Below are positions 21,449-28,690 of a DNA stretch of 52,993 nt, piece by piece (position 1 is the first letter of the stretch; each line of letters opens with the position of its first letter). The notes below the pieces were generated by a model. It ran no database searches. It saw only the letters and a list, made by a program, of their open reading frames with translations, and was not told the origin of the DNA. This DNA is from DATIKM01 sp035477595 (GTDB lineage Bacteria > Armatimonadota > Chthonomonadetes > Chthonomonadales > CAJBBX01), in contig DATIKM010000094.1 in assembly GCA_035477595.1 (NCBI GenBank), forward strand, positions 1 to 52,993. Direction: 5' to 3'. The position numbers and the translations under genes are program-made.

Positions 21449-22249
21449 ATGCCCATCGTGCTGACATCTGTCCTGACCCGCGGCGCGCGTGCGCCGGCAG
21501 GCGTGTTGCCCTCACAGCCCGCGATGGAGGTTGCCGCGCGTGGCGTTGGAGGGCCGGCGTCCCTGGCCACCGTAGGGCCCTTCGCGTGGACTGGCATCCT
21601 GCGCCCTCCCGCCAGTCTTATATGGCGCACGGCGCCGCCCTCGCGGTCGTATGTGTTTACTGTGCGTCTGTGCGGAAGAACCCACACGTGGCGATGCGCT
21701 GAGCCGGTGATGGCTTGGCCGACGCATCTCGCCACGGAGCCCGGCGAGATCGTCACATGGTTGGTCCGACCGGCGGCGAGCGATGGCCCGCGCGCGGGCG
21801 GCGCGTGGTGGATCGTGGAGCCGTCCGAGGTCGCGCGGTTTCGCGCCGCCTGCACTGCGGTCCAGGCGTCCGAGGACAGGGTCTGGAGAGGCGTCGGCAT
21901 GGCGCTGGCGGCCGCCGAGTGCGGCTTGTACGAGGAGTCGCTCGCGCTCCTCGACGAGCTACTGCGGAACCCGATGTCGCGGGGGCAGGAGGCGATCACC
22001 CGACGGGCACGCCTGTCTGTCCTGACGGGGGTGGCGCGTACGGCGCCTGAGGCCGTGCAGTCGCTCGCGGGCGAGTGGCTACGGAGCGAGGTCGACGGCG
22101 AGGAGAGGGCGCTTGCGCTCTGTCTGTGTCCGGCGGCGCGCCGTGCCGAGACAGACGGCGCTTCGCTCCGTGCACGGGTCGGAGCGACGAGCCGGCGCCG
22201 CGCAGGAGCGGCACGGGTTGTGATGTCAGCGCCCGTTACCGGGCTCTAG
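21449..22249 (+). CDS. Unrecognised protein with Fn3-like segment and helical tail
   Basis: 266 residues from the ATG at 21449; the start is a guess, because no ribosome binding site is visible and the frame stays open back to 21242. Residues about 45-130 (PPASLIWRTAPPSRSYVFTV, then TWLVRPAA and WWIVEP) look like the beta-sandwich segments found after sigma-factor or anti-sigma genes in related genomes. Residues about 130-190 (RVWRGVGMALAAAECGLYEE, then LALLDELLRNP) are helical and TPR-like. The last 60 residues are Arg/Ala-rich and may be poorly structured. No signal peptide or transmembrane segment was found. It sits between the sigma factor and the HTH-TPR gene, so a regulatory or anti-sigma-like role is possible but unproven. 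Confidence 0.5.
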   Translation: MPIVLTSVLTRGARAPAGVLPSQPAMEVAARGVGGPASLATVGPFAWTGILRPPASLIWRTAPPSRSYVFTVRLCGRTHTWRCAEPVMAWPTHLATEPGEIVTWLVRPAASDGPRAGGAWWIVEPSEVARFRAACTAVQASEDRVWRGVGMALAAAECGLYEESLALLDELLRNPMSRGQEAITRRARLSVLTGVARTAPEAVQSLAGEWLRSEVDGEERALALCLCPAARRAETDGASLRARVGATSRRRAGAARVVMSAPVTGL

Positions 22250-22269
22250 ATAGGAGATATGCGTCAGCC

Positions 22270-24201
22270 ATGGCGAAGTCCGATCGGCAGCGATCCCCGG
22301 AGCAGCGGGCAATCGTCGGGGCCCGCATCAAGATCGCAGCGGCCACAGCGCGCCTGACGCTCAAGCAGTTGGCGGCGCGCGTCGGGGTGTCCTCGGCGGC
22401 CATGTACCAGTATGTTCGGGGCATCACTGGCACCCCCGATGCGGTCCTTGACTCCATTGCACGCGAAACAGGGGTCGATAGGGCGTTCTTCGACCCCGAT
22501 GCCTCGGAGCCGCCTCCCTCAGGCGGCGCGTCGGTCATCAGCATGCGAGCCAGTGTGGCCGCCCCGCCGGATCTCATCCGGGCGGACCTGCGCCGTCTCG
22601 AGCAGCTCGCCGAGGCGATGGACAACCCGCGCCGCAACCTGCCCGGCCTCGTCTCGGTGCATCACGAGATGCTGGCACTCGCACGGGTCGCCGGGGATCG
22701 GAACCAGGAGGCGTACGTGCTCTGGCGCCTGGGAGCGGTGCACAACGACGCCGGAGGCTTCGAGGAGGCCGAGGCGTGCCTGAGGCAGGCGCGCGACCTC
22801 TTCCGGTCCACGGGCGCCCAGGAGTACGAGGTGCTCGTCGCGCTGGACCTGGCACAAGCGCTGGCCGAGTGCGGGAGGACAGAGGCGGCGATCGCGTGTT
22901 GCCACGAGGTGGCCAGTCAGGGCTCGGCCGACCTGCGGTGGCGTGCGCTGGTGAACCTGGGCGGCCTGCACTACCGGAGGCGAGAGCGCGAGGCCGCCAT
23001 GCGCGCCTTCGCCGATGCGGCCGCCGCGCTGGAGTGCATCGACGCCCGTCGCCGCGAAGCGGGGGCGATGCCGTACATGATGGCTCACCTGGCGAAGGTC
23101 GCGCGGGACACCGGTCACTACGAGGCCGCGATGTCGCTCTGGAGCCGCAGTCTCGCGCAGGCGACTGAGGAGAAGCAGGCGGGCGTGTTCCTCGAGTCGC
23201 TGATCAGCATGGCAGAGGTGTGCCAGCTCGTCGGCAAGATCAGCGAGGCGCGCCACCGACTTGAGCAGGCGGTCGTGCTGGCGAGCCTCTGGTTCGACGA
23301 CCAGAACCGCCAAAGCATCGCACGCGCCCATCTGGCGGAGGTGATGGCCGCCCTCGGGTGCCTCGACGAGGCGCGCGAGCACGCTCGCGCCTCGCTGAAG
23401 ACGGCGACGCGCGTCGGCGGGCCGCGCGGGATGATCCTCGCCTCGCTGGCGCTGTGCGAAACGTGTCTGGCCGCTGGCCAGCTTCGCGAGGCTCTGGACT
23501 ACGCAAACGACGCGATCCGAGAGGCAGATGCCGCCGGTCGATCGTTGGAATCGGCCCAAGGCCGCATCTGCCGCGCGCGCGTGTGCCTCCATCTTGCGGG
23601 TCAGGGCGACGGCCACGACTGGCTTGCTGAGGCTCGGCGGGACGCGGGCCGCGTCGTCGAGGACGCGGCGACGAGGGATGCGCCGCGCGAGCGGATGGCA
23701 GCCCACCTTACGCTGGCACAATGCCTGCGGGTGGAGGGGCGCGCGGAGGAGGCCGAGGAGGCCGTTGAGCAAGCCCTTCAGATCGCGCGCGACGGGGCGC
23801 CTGCGCTGCCAGTCCTTCTGGGGTTCGATCCGGCGGAGCTGCCGTCGCTGATGCGTACCGCGCCTCTCGACCTCGAGAGTCTGTTCGCGCGGCGCTCCGT
23901 GACCGTCCCGGCTCTCGAGTGGCAGGCGCACTATCTGCAGGGCTCGCTGAAGGCCAAGCGCCTCGGCCCTGCGGCAGGCTACATCGCGCTGCGCGAGGCC
24001 GCCCTAGCGCTGGGACGGGTACTCGACGGGCTGTCTGCTGAGGACGCCGCGCGGTTCTGCGATGGTCACCCCGAGGTCGCAAGCGTCTACGAAGACCTGG
24101 TGCGGTGCGCGCTGACGGATGCCGAGCAGCGCGAGGCGCTCGCCCTCCTGCGCGGCGTTCGTCGGCCCGGCGACCGGACCTCGACGGCGCTGCCCGCATA
24201 G
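22270..24201 (+). CDS. HTH (XRE-type) regulator with TPR repeats
   Basis: 643 residues from the ATG at 22270; AGGAG lies 13 bases upstream, further than ideal. Residues 15-75 are a lambda-repressor-like helix-turn-helix (IKIAAATARLTLKQLAARVG followed by VSSAAMYQYVRGITGTPDAV). Residues about 110-540 are tandem TPR-like helical pairs, recognisable by repeats such as NQEAYVLWRLGAVHNDAGGF and RWRALVNLGGLHYRRRERE; roughly ten repeats. The last 100 residues are helical without a recognised domain. The architecture is that of regulators that sense peptides or partner proteins through the TPR superhelix (RRNPP-like), or of scaffold-type transcription factors. No signal peptide gene was recognised beside it. 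It follows the Fn3-like gene by 20 bases. Confidence 0.8.
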   Translation: MAKSDRQRSPEQRAIVGARIKIAAATARLTLKQLAARVGVSSAAMYQYVRGITGTPDAVLDSIARETGVDRAFFDPDASEPPPSGGASVISMRASVAAPPDLIRADLRRLEQLAEAMDNPRRNLPGLVSVHHEMLALARVAGDRNQEAYVLWRLGAVHNDAGGFEEAEACLRQARDLFRSTGAQEYEVLVALDLAQALAECGRTEAAIACCHEVASQGSADLRWRALVNLGGLHYRRREREAAMRAFADAAAALECIDARRREAGAMPYMMAHLAKVARDTGHYEAAMSLWSRSLAQATEEKQAGVFLESLISMAEVCQLVGKISEARHRLEQAVVLASLWFDDQNRQSIARAHLAEVMAALGCLDEAREHARASLKTATRVGGPRGMILASLALCETCLAAGQLREALDYANDAIREADAAGRSLESAQGRICRARVCLHLAGQGDGHDWLAEARRDAGRVVEDAATRDAPRERMAAHLTLAQCLRVEGRAEEAEEAVEQALQIARDGAPALPVLLGFDPAELPSLMRTAPLDLESLFARRSVTVPALEWQAHYLQGSLKAKRLGPAAGYIALREAALALGRVLDGLSAEDAARFCDGHPEVASVYEDLVRCALTDAEQREALALLRGVRRPGDRTSTALPA

Positions 24202-24306
24202 CGCTCGCAAACCAACGCGCCCCGGCAGCCGTCTCATGGCTGGGGCAGGTTGCGCGCCGGCCGGCAGCGCGCTCGCGCGACACCCGCCCGGAAGGAGTTG
24301 ACCAGC

Positions 24307-26220
24307 GTGTGGCGATGGCCGATGGCGGCGGTCTACGTGGTGCTGGCCCTGTGTTCGGCGCGACCCTGCGCCGCGCAGAGCATCGCTACGCCCGACGCAA
24401 GGCGCACGGACCAGACTGCCGTGGCGGCATCAGCGGTTGATGTGTTCCGCGGTCGCGACAACGCCGGCCCCTATCTGCTGACGTGGAAGCGCGTCCACAG
24501 GCGCAGCGAGGTCGTCACCGTGGGCGGCAGTATGCTGCTCCGCGACGTCGACTACACGCTCGACGCGGAGACAGGAGTCCTCGTCTTCGCCTCGCCCTTG
24601 CGTACAGGTCACTCGGCTCGCGTGTCGTACTCCTTCACGCCCGGAACCGCGCTGCCCAACCCGCCCCCGCCCGCGGCTCCCACGCAGTTGCGCCTGGCAG
24701 CATGGGACCGCAGCTCCGTGGCGCTTGGGGTCGTCCTGCCGCGTGGTATGGGCGCGGTCTCGGGCAATGGCGGAATGCTGCTGACGCTCGACGCAGGCGC
24801 CCAGAACGTGCCAGGACCCACAGCGCGCATGGTGGTCGATCCGGCTGCCGCCCACGTCGCGGACGCGGCTGCTCTGCGATTGGGCCAGTCCGTGCAGCTC
24901 GGTACGGCACAGGTGTCGGCTTCATTGGTGCGGGCCGGAGCGGAGTTCCGCGGCGCGGCGGCAGATGGCGTGGCCGGTCGCCAGACGGTCGACGCCCGAG
25001 GCGTCTGGCGCGTGGCTCGCGGCATCGAAGCGACGGCGAGCATGGTGGAGACCACGGACGGCGTCGGCCAGAAGTCGTGGACGACCGTGCGCACCATAGG
25101 GCAGACCCTCACGGCCAGCCTTCCGTCGGGCACCAGAATGATCGCCTCGCTCACCGCGTCTTCGCGCGACGGATCTGCCGGCGCGGGTGTGGCGGCCACG
25201 GCCGGCCGACTGAGCCTCGATCAGACGTTCGGCGCCAGGACGCGCCTCGCGGTCCAGTGGGACCGGTCCGTCCAGCGCAGCGGCGAGGCGCTGACCGAGA
25301 CGGCGGGCTCGTCGGTCTTGCTGCAGGGCCAGATCAGTCCCGGCGTGACCCTGCGCGGCGCTGCTTCCGAGCGACGCCTGGCAGACGGGCTGGAGGGCAA
25401 TCGGTCGCTGGCCGTCGATGCACAACCGGGCGGGCGCCTGCGTGTCAGCGCTACCGCCGAGGAGCGCTCTGGTCCGGCCGGGGCTACCGAACGCCAGGGC
25501 GTGCGCGTTGAGGGGTCGCCCGGAGGTGGCGTTCGGCTGACTGCCTCGGCGGAGGATCTGCGGTCGGCCGATGACGTTACGCGGGCGCGCAATATCGGGT
25601 TGGGATACGCCGGCCGGCGAGGATTCGAGGTCGGCGCCGACTTCGGCGTGCGCCTGCGGGGCGAAGGGTCCGAGAGCCTTGGCACGGCGCGCGCGGCCTG
25701 GAGGCCGGGCCCGGCGCTGGCCCTGATGGGCGAGGCGCGGCTGCGCGGGATCGGATCGGACCCGTCGGCGGACAGCTCCTACCATGTCCGGATGGCCTCG
25801 GAACTGGCGCGAGGGGCGCTGCGCGTTGCGGGCTCCTATGCGGTGCGTCCTGAGAGCGCGGCGCTTGGCGTGGCTCGGCCCGAGCGCGCCGCGTCTGTGG
25901 ACCTGGCCTCGCGCCTCGGCGCCCTGGATCTCGCCGGGCGCTACTCGCTGGTCGCCGCTCGCGGAGACGCCGGCGACGTCGCTGCCCTCGATCTATCGCT
26001 CGGTTGGCGCTTTGGCGCGGGCACCCGCGTCGCCGGTGGGTATCGCACCGCCATCGACCGGCTGCACGAGACCGACAGCTACACGATGAGCCTGAGCCAC
26101 CATCTGGGCTCGCACCTCGACCTCACCGTGAGCGGCTCATGGACGCGTCGCGACCACGGCGCACTGACGCCCGGGCCCGCCGACTACCGGGCCGATGCCC
26201 GCCTCGGTCTTCGCTTCTGA
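24307..26220 (+). CDS. Outer-membrane beta-barrel protein (putative)
   Basis: 637 residues from the GTG at 24307; AAGGAG lies nine bases upstream. A signal peptide (WRWPMAAVYVVLALCSARPC, cleavage after CAA) is followed by a small beta domain: VFRGRDNAGPYLLTWKRVHR, VVTVGGSMLLRDVDYTLDAE, TGVLVFASPL, which resembles the repeated module of SprA-like and other large surface proteins (glycine-turn, DYTLD, TG-V-F). The rest (residues 120-637) is made of alternating strands separated by Gly/Ser/Arg turns (for example VALGVVLPRGMGAV, GYAGRRGFEVGADFGVRLRG) and ends DARLGLRF, with the C-terminal aromatic residue used for outer-membrane insertion. The barrel assignment rests on this pattern, not on a named family. 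It links the regulator half of the cluster to the two ATPases. Confidence 0.68.
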   Translation: MWRWPMAAVYVVLALCSARPCAAQSIATPDARRTDQTAVAASAVDVFRGRDNAGPYLLTWKRVHRRSEVVTVGGSMLLRDVDYTLDAETGVLVFASPLRTGHSARVSYSFTPGTALPNPPPPAAPTQLRLAAWDRSSVALGVVLPRGMGAVSGNGGMLLTLDAGAQNVPGPTARMVVDPAAAHVADAAALRLGQSVQLGTAQVSASLVRAGAEFRGAAADGVAGRQTVDARGVWRVARGIEATASMVETTDGVGQKSWTTVRTIGQTLTASLPSGTRMIASLTASSRDGSAGAGVAATAGRLSLDQTFGARTRLAVQWDRSVQRSGEALTETAGSSVLLQGQISPGVTLRGAASERRLADGLEGNRSLAVDAQPGGRLRVSATAEERSGPAGATERQGVRVEGSPGGGVRLTASAEDLRSADDVTRARNIGLGYAGRRGFEVGADFGVRLRGEGSESLGTARAAWRPGPALALMGEARLRGIGSDPSADSSYHVRMASELARGALRVAGSYAVRPESAALGVARPERAASVDLASRLGALDLAGRYSLVAARGDAGDVAALDLSLGWRFGAGTRVAGGYRTAIDRLHETDSYTMSLSHHLGSHLDLTVSGSWTRRDHGALTPGPADYRADARLGLRF

Positions 26221-26301
26221 TCCTCGTACCGTTACGACCCCCGGGATAGCGCCCATCCGTGGAATAAGCCCATCAGCACGCATGGCTGGAGGGGCGCACC
26301 C

Positions 26302-27150
26302 ATGCCCACGGAGTATGTGCGGCACTTCGGCATGGCCGAAACGCCGTTCGCGCGCAACCACGATCCGCGCTGGCTCTACCTGTCGAGCCAGCACAAGGAA
26401 GCGGTCATAAAGACGCGCTGGACCATCGAAGAGTGCGGTGGTCTGGCGCTGATCCGCGGCGACGTGGGTCTCGGCAAGTCGTTCCTGGTCGAGTACCTGA
26501 TGTCGACGTGGCCTGAGCAGTTCGGCTGGCGCTGCGCCAAGCTGCAGAACACGGCGACCATCGCGTCCGCGCGAGCGCTGCTGGCCGAGGTGTTCGGCGC
26601 CTTCGGGCTTCCTCACCCACGGTCGACCCGCGAGATGGTCACGGCGCTCGAGACCTGGCTGCTCGAGCAGGACGCCCAGGAGGGGAGGACGGTGGTCCTC
26701 TTCGTGGACGAGGCGCAGTCGATCCAGTCGTCGGTGCTCCCGGTGCTGCGCGACCTGGTGAACCTCGAGACACGCGACCGGATCCTGCTCCAGATCGTGC
26801 TCTGCGGCCAGCCGAACCTGGACCGACGCCTGGCTCGGTTCCCGGCGTTGCTCAGCCGCGTCGCCTCGGTGTACACGCTGGAGCCGCTCTCTGCCGACGA
26901 CACCGACGCCATGCTGCTGCACCGGCTCCGTCGGGCAGGGTGCCCGGACCCCATATACCTCTGCCCCGTTGACACCATGCGAGCGATCTATGAGTGGAGC
27001 AGCGGCTCGCCCCGAGACGTGCTCGTGATCGCGGAGGCGGCGATGAAGGAGGCCTTCTTGCGCGATGCCTGCCGGTTGCTCCCGGAGCATGTCGAGGCGG
27101 CGTCGCGCGATCTCGCGAGCCGCCGTCCCAGGCGGCTGAAGGCGGCGTGA
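26302..27150 (+). CDS. ExeA/GspA-type AAA ATPase
   Basis: 282 residues, GGAGG nine bases before the ATG. N-terminus YVRHFGMAETPFARNHDPRW is the usual start of ExeA-like ATPases (the F-G-x-x-x-x-P-F block). Walker A GDVGLGKS (53-60), Walker B VVLFVDEAQS (131-140), sensor-like LCGQPNLDRRL and the arginine-rich SRVASVYTLEPL complete the AAA core. The family includes ExeA, which helps the type II secretin cross the peptidoglycan, as well as the ATPases of exosortase-linked polysaccharide clusters and transposition proteins like TniB. The C-terminal peptidoglycan-binding domain of ExeA is absent, so this is the short form. It directly follows the beta-barrel gene, and the next start codon is one base after its stop. 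Confidence 0.88.
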   Translation: MPTEYVRHFGMAETPFARNHDPRWLYLSSQHKEAVIKTRWTIEECGGLALIRGDVGLGKSFLVEYLMSTWPEQFGWRCAKLQNTATIASARALLAEVFGAFGLPHPRSTREMVTALETWLLEQDAQEGRTVVLFVDEAQSIQSSVLPVLRDLVNLETRDRILLQIVLCGQPNLDRRLARFPALLSRVASVYTLEPLSADDTDAMLLHRLRRAGCPDPIYLCPVDTMRAIYEWSSGSPRDVLVIAEAAMKEAFLRDACRLLPEHVEAASRDLASRRPRRLKAA

Positions 27151-27151
27151 C

Positions 27152-27550
27152 ATGGATGAGATACGGAACGGTCACGGGAGCGGGAGCGGCGACCCTCGCA
27201 AGCGACGGCTGGAGGAGCTCTTCGCGGACGCACCGCACCTGTCGCCGACCATGAAGGCGCGTCTGCTCTCGCAGAAGCTGGGCGATGAGGTCTCGACGTC
27301 CGAGTCGCCGGGCCTGCCCGACGCCGCACTCATCGCCGACATGTCCGTGGCGTCAACGCGAGTTGAGCGCGCCGATGGCGGACCCGCGATCAGCTCTGGA
27401 GCCCACGCAGACCTGCGAGCAGCCGCGGGGTTCCTGCGAGCGGGCTGTCCTCCAGGGCGCCTTGACCCCAAGGTTGCGTCGCGACTCATAAGGTTCCGGG
27501 CCGACGTGCTCCAGGAGTGGCTTCGCCTACTCCCGCCCCGATGTGTCTAG
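27152..27550 (+). CDS. Small protein of unknown function between AAA and ParA genes
   Basis: 132 residues. The ATG lies one base after the stop of the AAA ATPase gene, so translation is probably coupled. The sequence starts MDEIRNGHGSGSGDPRKRRL, a flexible basic stretch, then LEELFADAPHLSPTMKARLL, a helix; the centre (residues 45-85) is Ser/Ala/Gly-rich and the C-terminal helix LIRFRADVLQEWLRLLPPRC ends the protein. I recognise no domain. The length, coupling and intact frame support a real gene; the basic N-terminal stretch and amphipathic helix could suit a linker or adaptor between the two ATPases, which is speculation. Confidence 0.6.
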   Translation: MDEIRNGHGSGSGDPRKRRLEELFADAPHLSPTMKARLLSQKLGDEVSTSESPGLPDAALIADMSVASTRVERADGGPAISSGAHADLRAAAGFLRAGCPPGRLDPKVASRLIRFRADVLQEWLRLLPPRCV

Positions 27551-27597
27551 ACGACTGCTGGGCTCACGCGTGAGCATGGGAGCTGGAAGGGGACAGT

Positions 27598-28413
27598 ATG
27601 TGGGTCTACGCAGTCGTTAGCCAAAAGGGCGGCGTGGGCAAGACGACCACGGCGGTGAACCTCGGTGCCGCTCTGGCCGAGATGGGGCGCCGCGTGCTGC
27701 TCGTCGACCTCGATCCGCAGGGCAGCCTGACGGCTGCCGTTGGCAGGCAGCCTGGCCCGGTCGCGGTCGGAGACGTGCTTCTGCAGCCGGACAGGATCCT
27801 CAGTGCGATCCAGCCCTGCGCGGGCTCGATGCGCGTCGTCACGGCAACGGCGCAGTTCGCCAACGTGATTCTCGAGCTCGACCAGCTCCCCGATCCCGTC
27901 CATCGGCTCGCACGCGCGCTGGCCTTTGTGGCGGACTGCCACGACTACTGCCTGATCGACTGCCCTCCCTCGCTGAGCCATGCGACAACGAACGGCCTGA
28001 CCGCCGCCCAGGTGGCGCTGGTACCGCTGCAGTGCGAGTTCCTGTCGCTGCGAGGTCTCAGTGACGTCCAGGAGATCGCCCTCACTGTCCGAGAGACCAC
28101 GAACCCGCACCTTAGAATGCGCGTCGTGGCGACGATGTTTGACAGGCGGACTATCCACGCACAGGACGTCCTGCGTGAGGCTCGGGCGGCCCTTCCGGGC
28201 CTCGTGTGCCAGAGCGTCATTCCGCGCACGGTTCGCTTGGCCGAGGCCCCGGCTGTGGGGCAGACGATCCTGGAGTACGCGCCGGACTCGAACGGCGCTT
28301 TCGGCTACCGCGCCCTGGCGCAAGAGCTACTGGCGGAGGACGGTTCACATGAGAAGACGCGACGACATCCGGACGGCGATGCAGAACCTGCTCGCGTCCG
28401 GACAACGGCCTGA
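27598..28413 (+). CDS. ParA/Soj-type ATPase
   Basis: 271 residues; AAGGGGA lies five bases before the ATG. The deviant Walker A motif KGGVGKTTT (residues 10-18, with both lysines) is the hallmark of the ParA/MinD group. Further blocks are LLVDLDPQGSLTAAVG (Walker A-prime region), YCLIDCPPSL (Walker B) and the VPLQCEFLSLRGL switch region. The C-terminus has SVIPRTVRLAEAP and GYRALAQELL, as in chromosomal Soj proteins, followed by 20 extra residues rich in Arg, His and Asp that overlap the next gene. ParA proteins move or position DNA, protein clusters or surface machines by ATP-driven waves. No parB or parS sequence is seen nearby, so a cargo other than DNA is possible. Confidence 0.92.
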   Translation: MWVYAVVSQKGGVGKTTTAVNLGAALAEMGRRVLLVDLDPQGSLTAAVGRQPGPVAVGDVLLQPDRILSAIQPCAGSMRVVTATAQFANVILELDQLPDPVHRLARALAFVADCHDYCLIDCPPSLSHATTNGLTAAQVALVPLQCEFLSLRGLSDVQEIALTVRETTNPHLRMRVVATMFDRRTIHAQDVLREARAALPGLVCQSVIPRTVRLAEAPAVGQTILEYAPDSNGAFGYRALAQELLAEDGSHEKTRRHPDGDAEPARVRTTA

Positions 28414-28648
28414 CAGCGTCGCGCGCCTTGGCGGCCGCCGCGCCGGGGACCCGCTTCGCCGTGAGGTCACCGTCGCCCTGCTTGACACGCAGGAGCGCGC
28501 GGTCTGCGAGATCCAAGCCGAGCTGCGGGCGCACGGGATCGCCGCCGAGGTCCCGGAGCTCGTCTCCGCCATGGTGGAGGCGCTGCTCAGGCGGCCGAAC
28601 CTGTGCCGAGGCCTCATCGCGGCCTATCTGATCGAGCCTGGCGCATGA
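28349..28648 (+). CDS. Small ParA-associated protein, unknown function
   Basis: 99 residues. The ATG (28349) lies inside the end of the parA gene, overlapping it by 65 bases in another frame; GGAGGA sits nine bases upstream. The N-terminus MRRRDDIRTAMQNLLASGQR is basic and helical, followed by LRREVTVALLDTQERAVCEI and a helix-rich end (AMVEALLRRPNLCRGLIAAY). Known ParA partners (ParB, McdB-like) start with a short basic stretch whose Arg or Lys stimulates ATP hydrolysis; this one has the same feature, so it is a candidate activator or cargo adaptor. No ParB-type nuclease/CTPase domain is present. Last gene of the rightward series; a convergent gene begins 42 bases later. Confidence 0.66.
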   Translation: MRRRDDIRTAMQNLLASGQRPDSVARLGGRRAGDPLRREVTVALLDTQERAVCEIQAELRAHGIAAEVPELVSAMVEALLRRPNLCRGLIAAYLIEPGA

Positions 28649-28690
28649 TGCACGCCTCGGTGGGACCGGGCGGCTGCGTGTAGGAGGGCG

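Noticed and set aside
22259..22357. ATG closely behind AGGAG, giving a 32-codon frame at the start of the HTH-TPR gene
   Set aside because: Spacing of two bases is too short and the frame overlaps the HTH gene without any conserved feature; the ATG at 22270 gives a good HTH protein.
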